This document shows positions 33,022 through 39,508 of a stretch of DNA of 64,000 nucleotides, piece after piece. The stretch is from Actibacterium ureilyticum (GTDB taxonomy: Bacteria > Pseudomonadota > Alphaproteobacteria > Rhodobacterales > Rhodobacteraceae). The stretch is from NCBI RefSeq assembly GCF_002285435.1, contig NZ_NSBT01000018.1:186001-250000 (forward strand), given 5' to 3'. Each line of letters opens with the position of its first letter. Positions within the stretch are counted from its first letter, which is position 1. Both the position numbers and the translations under genes were made by a program. Below the pieces are notes generated by a model. The model ran no database searches, was not told the DNA's origin, and was given only the letters and a program-made list of their open reading frames with translations.

Positions 33022-34091
33022 GCCGCGCCCCGGGCGACCAGATCGGCGGCGATCTTCTGAAACACCTGCGCCTGTGGGCTGTCGGGGGCGCTGACGGTGA
33101 TCGGGGCGCCGCCATCGGCGGCCAGCCGCACCTGCAGGTCCAGCGGCACCTCGGCCAGCAGCGGAACGCCCAGCTTCTCGGCCTCGCGCGCGACGCCGCC
33201 ATGTCCAAAGACATGTTCCTCGTGCCCGCAATTGGAACAAATATGCGTCGACATGTTTTCGATCATGCCCAGCAGCGGCACGTTCAGCTGTTTGAACATG
33301 TCGATCCCCTTGCGCGCATCCAGCAGCGCCACGTCCTGCGGGGTCGACACGATGATCGCGCCATCGACCTGGGCCTTTTGTGCCAGCGTCATCTGCACAT
33401 CGCCGGTGCCGGGGGGCAGGTCGACCAGCAGAACATCCAGCGCGCCCCATTGGACCTGCATCATCATCTGTTGCAGCGCCCCCATCAGCATCGGGCCACG
33501 CCAGATCACGGCCTGATCCTCGTTCGTCATCAGCCCGATCGACATCATGGTGACGCCGTGGTTGCGCATCGGCAGGATCGTCTTGCCATCCGGGCTGGCC
33601 GGGCGGCCCGAAACGCCCAGCATCCGCGGCTGCGACGGGCCGTAGACATCGGCATCCAGCAGCCCCACGCGCCGCCCCTGTTGCGCCAGCGCGCAGGCCA
33701 GGTTGGCGGACACCGCGGATTTACCCACGCCGCCCTTGCCACTGGCAATCGCGACGATCCGGTCGACGCCGGGGATCTTTTGCGGGCCCGTGGGCTGCGC
33801 GGGCCGTTTCGGGCGCAGCTCGGGCGGGGCTTTTTCGGTGTGGCCGGTCATCACGATGGACACGGTTTCAACCCCATCCAGCCGGGACAGAGCCTGTTCC
33901 GCCGCGCTTTTGACGGCCGAAAACGCATCGGCGTGCTGCGGCGGGATTTCCATGACAAAGCGCACCGCCCCGCCATCCACCTGCAACGCGCGGACCACGC
34001 CGCTGGCCATGATATCGCCCCCGGCGACCGGATCGGTCACCGTTTTCAGGACCGCTAGCACCTGTTCCCTTGTCACGCTCACGGGGGTCAC
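33018..34091 (-). CDS. Mrp/NBP35 family iron-sulfur carrier ATPase
   Basis: 357 aa, GTG start overlapping the preceding stop. N-terminal MIP18/DUF59 domain (about 5-85), then a deviant P-loop ATPase with GKGGVGKS at 118-125, LLDADVYGPSQPRMLG, DLPPGTGD and the cluster-bridging C285-x2-C288 in HICSNCGHEEHVFG. Mrp/ApbC proteins carry and deliver [4Fe-4S] clusters. In this setting the likely clients are the cluster-rich FDH subunits or the 649-residue Fe-S protein; this is an inference from position. Confidence 0.9.
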   Translation of the reverse strand: MTPVSVTREQVLAVLKTVTDPVAGGDIMASGVVRALQVDGGAVRFVMEIPPQHADAFSAVKSAAEQALSRLDGVETVSIVMTGHTEKAPPELRPKRPAQPTGPQKIPGVDRIVAIASGKGGVGKSAVSANLACALAQQGRRVGLLDADVYGPSQPRMLGVSGRPASPDGKTILPMRNHGVTMMSIGLMTNEDQAVIWRGPMLMGALQQMMMQVQWGALDVLLVDLPPGTGDVQMTLAQKAQVDGAIIVSTPQDVALLDARKGIDMFKQLNVPLLGMIENMSTHICSNCGHEEHVFGHGGVAREAEKLGVPLLAEVPLDLQVRLAADGGAPITVSAPDSPQAQVFQKIAADLVARGAA

Positions 34092-34279
34092 GCGCCGCCC
34101 TGGATGGTGCCGGTGACCTCATGCGTCAGGTCCAGCGCGTCGATGGTGATCACCGCCTTGACCGCGTAGGTCTCGCCGGGTTTGCCGCCATTGCGCATCG
34201 CCTCTTCGATGGCCTGCTGCGAGGTCACGCCGACCTGCTTCAGGAATTTCCGCATCGACATGTTGAAATCGTCGCTCAT
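34088..34279 (-). CDS. Small DUF6494-like protein
   Basis: 63 aa, soluble, first gene of the four-gene minus-strand unit. Starts MSDDFNMSMRKFLKQVGVTSQQAIEEAMRNG and ends with a beta-rich stretch TYAVKAVITIDALDLTHEVTG. The excellent AAGGAGG ribosome site four bases ahead of the ATG at 34279 fixes the start. I believe it is the DUF6494 family, which travels with Mrp and formate dehydrogenase genes in Rhodobacterales. Role unknown; size and helix-strand plan would suit an adaptor. Confidence 0.75.
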   Translation of the reverse strand: MSDDFNMSMRKFLKQVGVTSQQAIEEAMRNGGKPGETYAVKAVITIDALDLTHEVTGTIQGGA

Positions 34280-34336
34280 TTTCGCCTCCTTCAAGGATTA
34301 TTGACGCGCGCCCGTCGCGGCCCCTAGGCTGACACG

Positions 34337-35086
34337 ATGGGAGGATTGCGCAGATTGTTCATGGCTCTGCTGTGGGCCATTGTGCCGATGGCCGGTCAGG
34401 CCGACGAGCGGCTGGTGCGTCTGCACGCCCCCGACAGCCTGATCGAGACCGGCCTGTTCCAGCATATCCTGCCGCGCTTTTCGCTGAAAACGCAAATCCG
34501 TGTGGTGCTGGACCCAGTGCCGCAGCAGGCGGATGTGGTTCTGGGGGATGCGGGGCGCCCGCTGTTCCAGGGGCTTGGGCAGACCTGGCACCTGTCGCTG
34601 CGCGACCGCGATCACACGGGCAGCGCGCGGTTTGACACATGGCTGCGGTCCGATGTTGGCCAGCGCACAATCTTGGGGTTTGCGCCGGGCGGACAGGCGC
34701 TGTTCGCACCGCCCGACCGTGTTGCGACCGCAACCGCGCCCGCGCAGATGGATGGCGACGCGGTGATCGGACAACAGGTCGCGCGGGACAGTTGCGCGCG
34801 CTGTCATGTCGTCGATCCCGGGCCGGGCATGGCGGGCATCGGCTCGACCCCCAGCTTTGCGGTGCTGCGCAGCCTGACGGATTGGGAGGCACGGTTCAGT
34901 GCCTTTTACGCCCTGAAACCGCATGCGGCCTTTACCCAGATCACCGATGTCACGCCGCCTTTCCCGCAGGAAAGCCCGCCGCCCATCGTCCCGATCGAGC
35001 TGACGTTGGATCAGGTCGATGCGGTGCTGGCCTATGTCGCCGTGATGCAGGCGGCAGATCTTGGGGCGCCCTTGCAGCATCAGTGA
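34337..35086 (+). CDS. Periplasmic protein joining a TupA-like segment to a c-type cytochrome
   Basis: 249 aa. Signal peptide at 1-22 (cleavage near GQADE). Residues 28-75 read like the start of a TupA-type binding protein: APDSLIETGLFQHILPRF parallels TTSFHNSGLAEVLLPEI of the neighbouring TupA, followed by a strand and ADVVLGDA. Residues 140-245 are a cytochrome c domain with haem motif CARCH at 153-157; the sixth ligand is unclear (M165 or H196). It stands alone on the plus strand among minus-strand genes and converges on the Fe-S protein gene with a seven-base overlap. Probably accepts electrons from, or senses an oxyanion for, the formate dehydrogenase. Confidence 0.75.
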   Translation: MGGLRRLFMALLWAIVPMAGQADERLVRLHAPDSLIETGLFQHILPRFSLKTQIRVVLDPVPQQADVVLGDAGRPLFQGLGQTWHLSLRDRDHTGSARFDTWLRSDVGQRTILGFAPGGQALFAPPDRVATATAPAQMDGDAVIGQQVARDSCARCHVVDPGPGMAGIGSTPSFAVLRSLTDWEARFSAFYALKPHAAFTQITDVTPPFPQESPPPIVPIELTLDQVDAVLAYVAVMQAADLGAPLQHQ

Positions 35087-37029
35087 TCCCGGCGCTTCGA
35101 CAGGTAATCTTCGGTCGTGCGCGGGCGCGGGCGCTCGCCCCCGGCGAAGGGGTTGTCGTCGGAATGGAACTGCGCGTTGACGCGGCAATTGTCGCACATC
35201 TGGATCATCTTGATCTTGTCACCGCCCGCGAACATCGCATGGGCCGACAGCTTTTCGGTGATGCGGTCGATGGTGGATTTGACCCCGAACAGCGCACCGC
35301 ATTCGATACAGGCAAAGGGCTCCTCCTCGTGCAGGACGCGCTGGGTCAGCGCGGCATCGGTCAGGTCCAGCCGGGGGGCATAGGTGATCGCATCCTCGGG
35401 GCAGATATTGGCGCAGAGCCCGCATTGCAGGCAGGCGTCCTCCTGGAATCTCAGCTGCGGCGCGTCCGGGTTGTCGCCCAACGCGCCTGAGGGGCAAAGC
35501 GACACACAAGACAGGCAGAGCGTGCAGGCATCGGTATCGACCAGCACCGCGCCATAGGGGGCACCGGCGGGCAGGTCCAGCGCGTCGATCCCCGGATGCA
35601 GCGCGCGCGCGGCCTGGCGCGTGATCTGGCGCCGCGTGCCCATGGGCCGGACCGGCGTGGTCAGGGGCGCGGGCGCGGTTTCGTCAAACAGGCGGTCCGA
35701 CAAAGCATCGGGGTCCGACAGGTCCAGCAGCGTGACGGTATCGGCCCCGCCGATGGCTTGGGCCAGGGCGATTTGTGTCTCTAACCCGCCCAAATCCGCG
35801 CCCGGACCCGGCAGGATCGACACCGATGCAAACCCGGCAGCCAGTGCCGCGACAGCCTCGGCGTGGCCAAAGGCGCCGATGGCGGGCAGCTCCAGCGGGA
35901 TCACATCGGCGGGCAGCCCGCGCCCATGCCGGGCGCTCAGGCGGATCATCTCGGCCCCATGCGCATCATGGGCCAGAAGCCGCGGCGCGGTGCCGCCGGC
36001 GTTTAGAAAAGCGCTGGCCAGCGTCTGTATGCGCCGCATGGTCAGGTCGACCGCCGGCGCGTCATAGGAAATCGCCCCCGACGGACAGGCCGCCGAACAG
36101 GCCCCGCACCCGGCACAGATCATCGGGTCGACGACCACATGGTCCCCGCCCGGCACAATTGCCCCGGTGGGACACAGGTCCAGACAGCGGGTGCAGCCGG
36201 TCTGTTCGGCACGGCTGTGGGCGCAAAGCAGCGGTTCGGTCCGCACGTAAAGCGGCTTTTCGAACGTGCCGACCAAATGCGATGCCGCCAGAATCGCGGC
36301 GGACACCGCAGGCGGGTGGCCGGGATCGGCGCGCAGATACCCCTCGCGCTTTTCCGGGGCTGGAAACAGCGGATCGGTCCCGCGCAGGTCCAGGATCACG
36401 TCGCATTCCGACACGCCGCCATCGCGCGGTGGCGTCAGGGTGAACGCGCCCCGCCCGCCCGGCTCGACCTGTTGCAGCGCGTCGATGGTGACGGCAAAGC
36501 CACCCAACGCGCCCTGCGCGCGGCGCAGCCTGCCGATCATCACGTCGAAGTCGCGGCTGTCGGGCAGATCGTCGGCCGCATCAAGCAGGACGGTAACGCC
36601 CAGATGATCCTGCAGCGCCTGTGCGGCCTGCAACGCGACGGGCGCGGGCCCCATGATCAGGCACAGCCCCTGCGAGACCACGTCGATGGATTTCCCGGCA
36701 TCGGCAGGCAGCAGCGCCTCGGCCACCAAGGCGGACATTTTGGGCAAGGTCGGCGCGGTATCGGCGGTCCATCCCGCCCGGTCGCGCAGGTCCAGCGTCG
36801 CCGGTGCGGGCAGCTCCAGATCGTCGGCCAGGGCCTCGAACACGCGGGCTTCCTGGGTGCAGCAAAAAAGTGAATCACCCTGCGTCAAGGCGGCGGCGGC
36901 GCGGTTGATCTGGGTGGTGCAAAGCGCCGAACAGACCGGGGCGACATCCAGACCTGTGGCTTGGGACAGCCCCGCCGCATCCAGGCTCTGACTGCCCAGA
37001 CAATCGCATAAAATCAGGTGCTTAGCCAT
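35080..37029 (-). CDS. Large multi-[4Fe-4S] electron transfer protein
   Basis: 649 aa, cytoplasmic. The N-terminal region has a Cys-rich patch (C8, C10, C33, C37, C56, C57). Two ferredoxin motifs lie at 279-315 (CTRCLDLCP; CAGCGACSAACP) and two at 502-543 (CTLCLSCVSLCP; CLQCGLCANICP). A Rossmann-like segment separates them (about 340-450). A last Cys-rich tail has CIEC (574-577) and CDNC (612-615). Family members sit in alphaproteobacterial formate dehydrogenase clusters; electron transfer between FDH and another partner is inferred. The ATG follows GGAAGG. Divergent from the DUF3305 gene with a 359-base gap. Confidence 0.85.
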   Translation of the reverse strand: MAKHLILCDCLGSQSLDAAGLSQATGLDVAPVCSALCTTQINRAAAALTQGDSLFCCTQEARVFEALADDLELPAPATLDLRDRAGWTADTAPTLPKMSALVAEALLPADAGKSIDVVSQGLCLIMGPAPVALQAAQALQDHLGVTVLLDAADDLPDSRDFDVMIGRLRRAQGALGGFAVTIDALQQVEPGGRGAFTLTPPRDGGVSECDVILDLRGTDPLFPAPEKREGYLRADPGHPPAVSAAILAASHLVGTFEKPLYVRTEPLLCAHSRAEQTGCTRCLDLCPTGAIVPGGDHVVVDPMICAGCGACSAACPSGAISYDAPAVDLTMRRIQTLASAFLNAGGTAPRLLAHDAHGAEMIRLSARHGRGLPADVIPLELPAIGAFGHAEAVAALAAGFASVSILPGPGADLGGLETQIALAQAIGGADTVTLLDLSDPDALSDRLFDETAPAPLTTPVRPMGTRRQITRQAARALHPGIDALDLPAGAPYGAVLVDTDACTLCLSCVSLCPSGALGDNPDAPQLRFQEDACLQCGLCANICPEDAITYAPRLDLTDAALTQRVLHEEEPFACIECGALFGVKSTIDRITEKLSAHAMFAGGDKIKMIQMCDNCRVNAQFHSDDNPFAGGERPRPRTTEDYLSKRRDH

Positions 37030-37388
37030 GTGTTCCTTCCCGCCGATCATGGTGTTTCTTCGGCCCAACGGTGCCCCCGTTTTGCAAAATGCTAGACATG
37101 ATTCGCCCAGGCTCACAACCGGTTTTCCGATGGGCGGGCCGCGCGGGTTCCCGACCGGCTGGCCGAAAACGCGGCGGGTGATTCGGTTTTCGCGGTGGCG
37201 TGAAAATACCGACAGAAATGATCGGGTTAGACATTTCGACCTTACGGCCCGCCGACCCCCCTGTGGCCTGCCCAAATTGTCCGGCATCGGGCCAAGTGAC
37301 GGCGATTGCGCAGAAATCCCTTTGCCCCGTGCGCCCCACGGACCAAGCTGGGGGCGGGAGGTTTTTCGGTTTGATCCACAATCCGAAC
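37030..37388. other. 359-base divergent control region of the fdh cluster
   Basis: No convincing gene. It separates the Fe-S protein gene (minus) from the DUF3305-led fdh operon (plus), so both promoters must lie here. It holds a perfect palindrome TTTTGCAAAA at 37080-37089, an AACCGGTT palindrome near 37119, and a CCGTG/CACGG stem at 37327-37341. No -24/-12 sigma-54 promoter with correct GG/GC spacing was found. The DUF3305 frame is open back to 37200, but that stretch does not look coding. Confidence 0.6.
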
Positions 37389-37934
37389 ATGTATCGCACG
37401 ATGCCGGTTGGAATTGTCCTGAAGAAGGCACCCGGCGTCACGCGATGGGTGCGCTGGCACTGGTCCGCGACGGCCGTGCTGCCCGGGGCTGGCCCCGCGC
37501 ATTGGCATGTGCTGCGCCGAGAGGGCGATGCCGTGGAATACCACGCCGCGACCGTGACGCTGGAACTGCACGGCGCCGAGACCGAGGCCTATCTGCATGG
37601 GCTGACGGCAGAGATCCCCAGCCTCTATGTCGTCATGCGCGAGGCCGAGGGCGATTTGCCGATCGAGGTGCTTCTGGCCACCGCCTCGCCCTATGAGGCG
37701 CAGGATTACACCGACAGCGGCGAAGAGATCGTGGAAAAGGTGCCGATGCCACACGGGCTGGTGGCGTGGGTGCGCGACTTCGTCGAGGAATACCATCAGG
37801 AAGAGGCCTTCGTGAAGCGCAGGCGCGACAAGAAGCGGATCGACCTGGTTCAGGATGGCATCGGCGACCCGCGCATCGGCAAGGCGGCGGATATCTATGC
37901 CTCGCCCGGGTTGAAGCGGAGGCGTCTGCAATGA
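37389..37934 (+). CDS. DUF3305 protein, formate dehydrogenase accessory
   Basis: 181 aa, soluble. DUF3305 proteins occur at the head of alphaproteobacterial periplasmic formate dehydrogenase operons. Seen here are MPVGIVLKKAPGVTRWVRWHW, HAATVTLELHGAETEAYLHGL and PSLYVVMREAEGD, then a C-terminal helical tail (FVEEYHQEEAFVKRRRDKKR). Function unproven; assembly of FDH is likely. The ATG at 37389 lacks a clear ribosome site; an in-frame TTG at 37371 has GGGAGG nine bases ahead, and ATG 37401 is also possible. Its stop overlaps the next start by four bases. Confidence 0.8.
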   Translation: MYRTMPVGIVLKKAPGVTRWVRWHWSATAVLPGAGPAHWHVLRREGDAVEYHAATVTLELHGAETEAYLHGLTAEIPSLYVVMREAEGDLPIEVLLATASPYEAQDYTDSGEEIVEKVPMPHGLVAWVRDFVEEYHQEEAFVKRRRDKKRIDLVQDGIGDPRIGKAADIYASPGLKRRRLQ

Positions 37935-38509
37935 GCCGGTCCGATTTCTGGTCACGCCGCAAATCCGCGGTCGAGGCAGAGGCCCGCGCCGCGGCAGAGG
38001 CCGACACCGCCACACTTGCCGCCCAAGAGCAAGAGGCGCTGGAGGCACGCGACGATGCCGAATTGCTGGCCGAGGCCGGGCTGCCCGCGCCCGAGGCGCT
38101 GGAACATCCCGAGCAGGTTCAGGAATTCCTGCGCGCCGCCCTGCCCAACCGGCTGAAGACCCGCGCGCTGCGGCAATTGTGGCGCCTGAATCCGGTGCTG
38201 GCCAATGTCGACGGGCTGGTCGAATATGGCGAGGATTTCACCGACAGCGCGACCGTGGTCGAAAACCTGCAAACCGTCTATCAGGTGGGCAAGGGGATGA
38301 TCACCCGGATCGCCGAACTGGCCGAAGATCCCGCGCCGGACCCGGTCGATGAATCCACTGAGCCGGTCGAGCCCGTGGCATTGCAGCCCGCCCCGCCGGT
38401 TGCGGCCACCGATGCGGCGCCAATACCGGAATTCGACGAGGAATACGTCACTCTTCCAGCGCAAAAGCGCCGGATGCAGTTCCATTTCGACCCCGAGAGA
38501 GGAGCGTGA
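37931..38509 (+). CDS. DUF3306 protein, formate dehydrogenase accessory
   Basis: 192 aa. Always found next to DUF3305 in fdh clusters. N-terminal basic MSRSDFWSRRKSAVEAEARAA followed by an acidic helix, a conserved core LPNRLKTRALRQLWRLNPVLANVDGLVEYGEDFTDSATV (about 79-118), and a Pro-rich tail. No enzyme motif is visible; an assembly factor or adaptor is inferred from context. It overlaps DUF3305 by four bases and the TorD-like gene by one (TGATG), so the three are translationally coupled. Confidence 0.82.
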   Translation: MSRSDFWSRRKSAVEAEARAAAEADTATLAAQEQEALEARDDAELLAEAGLPAPEALEHPEQVQEFLRAALPNRLKTRALRQLWRLNPVLANVDGLVEYGEDFTDSATVVENLQTVYQVGKGMITRIAELAEDPAPDPVDESTEPVEPVALQPAPPVAATDAAPIPEFDEEYVTLPAQKRRMQFHFDPERGA

Positions 38510-39114
38510 TGAACATCGCCACTCAGCCACAGATCCCTGACGAGGACCGCCTGCGTGCGGATCTTTACAATTATCTGGGGGTGATCCTGTCGGCGCCGCC
38601 CGATCAGATGATGCTGGACCAGACCGCGGGGCTGTCGGGGGACGAAACGCCGCTGGGTCAGGCCGTTGGCGCGCTGTCGAAACTGGCGCGGATCACCAAG
38701 CCGAAATCGGTCGAAAGCGAGTTCAACAGGCTGTTCATCGGCTTGGGGCGGGGCGAGCTTCTGCCCTATGCCAGCTATTACCTGACCGGGTTTCTGAACG
38801 AAAAGCCGCTGGCCCTGTTGCGGCAGGATATGGCGGCGCAGGGGCTGGCGCGGGCCGAGACCGTGTTCGAGCCCGAGGACAACATCGCCAGCCTGCTGGA
38901 GATGATGGGTGCGCTGATCGTTGGCCGCTTTGGCACTCCGGCCGATCTGGCGGCGCAAAAGACGTTCTTCAACCGGCATATCGGGCCGTGGGCCAGCCAT
39001 TTCTTCACCGATCTGGAGGGGGCCAAGAATTCGGTCTTCTACGCGCCGGTCGGCACGGTGGGGCGTGTCTTCATGGAGATCGAGGCCGAAGCGTTTCGCA
39101 TGATCTCGGACTGA
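38509..39114 (+). CDS. TorD/DmsD-family chaperone for formate dehydrogenase
   Basis: 201 aa, cytoplasmic, all helical. TorD-type signature regions are ESEFNRLFIGLGRGELLPYASYYLTGFL and PEDNIASLLEMMGALI, plus FFNRHIGPWASHFFTDLE. Such chaperones bind the Tat signal of a molybdoenzyme and hold it until the cofactor is inserted; the FdhA at 39509 is the obvious client. The ATG at 38509 overlaps the DUF3306 stop; the GTG one codon earlier is an alternative. A GAGAGGAG ribosome site precedes it. Confidence 0.88.
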   Translation: MNIATQPQIPDEDRLRADLYNYLGVILSAPPDQMMLDQTAGLSGDETPLGQAVGALSKLARITKPKSVESEFNRLFIGLGRGELLPYASYYLTGFLNEKPLALLRQDMAAQGLARAETVFEPEDNIASLLEMMGALIVGRFGTPADLAAQKTFFNRHIGPWASHFFTDLEGAKNSVFYAPVGTVGRVFMEIEAEAFRMISD

Positions 39115-39179
39115 CCGGGGCGCGGAATTTACGAATTGCAGCGGCGGGCAACCGTCACAAAACGAAAGGAGACAGCAGC

Positions 39180-39365
39180 ATGAAGACTGACGAAGGCGCC
39201 TCGCGCCGGGAGTTCCTGAAACTGGCCGGAACGGCAGCGCCCGCAGCGGCAGTGGCGGTCACGGTCAGCGGGTCCCGGGCCGATGCGGCCGAACCCGATC
39301 CGGCATCGGACCGGATGCAGGACACCGCGCATACGCGGGCCTATTTCGCCTCGGCGAAATTCTGA
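39180..39365 (+). CDS. Small Tat-signal protein of the formate dehydrogenase region
   Basis: 61 aa. Almost wholly a twin-arginine signal: SRREFLKLAGTAAPAAAVAVTVSG, an ADA-type cleavage site near residue 37, then about 25 residues ending YFASAKF. Matches the family of short Tat targets found just before fdhA in proteobacteria (formate dehydrogenase region TAT target). It might help escort FdhA/FdhB across the membrane or stay as a small subunit; neither is shown. GAAAGGAGA precedes the ATG. Confidence 0.85.
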   Translation: MKTDEGASRREFLKLAGTAAPAAAVAVTVSGSRADAAEPDPASDRMQDTAHTRAYFASAKF

Positions 39366-39368
39366 GCG

Positions 39369-39399
39369 AAGGACAGGGTCCGGGGTGATCCCGGTCCTT
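39369..39399 (+). other. Imperfect stem-loop between the Tat peptide gene and fdhA
   Basis: AAGGAC pairs with GTCCTT and, after one mismatch, GGG with CCC, starting four bases past the small gene's stop. No T tract. It may slow polymerase or protect the 3' end, adjusting the amount of fdhA message relative to the accessory genes. Confidence 0.4.
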
Positions 39400-39508
39400 G
39401 TAATACCGGCCAAAGGCAACCGGTTGCGTGACGCCCGACCGCCTGACAGGCCATGAGCACAACCAAGCCAGCCGCACGCGACGTGCAGCGCGCAAGGGAG
39501 AGAGAAAC

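Noticed and set aside
37030-37388. Sigma-54 promoter for the fdh operon
   Set aside because: A stretch around 37261-37280 has GG and a later TTG but the spacing does not fit -24/-12; the regulator also lacks GAFTGA.
37200-37388. N-terminal extension of the DUF3305 gene
   Set aside because: The frame is open from 37200 but the extension lacks a ribosome site at its ATG and does not resemble DUF3305 proteins; it is probably promoter DNA.
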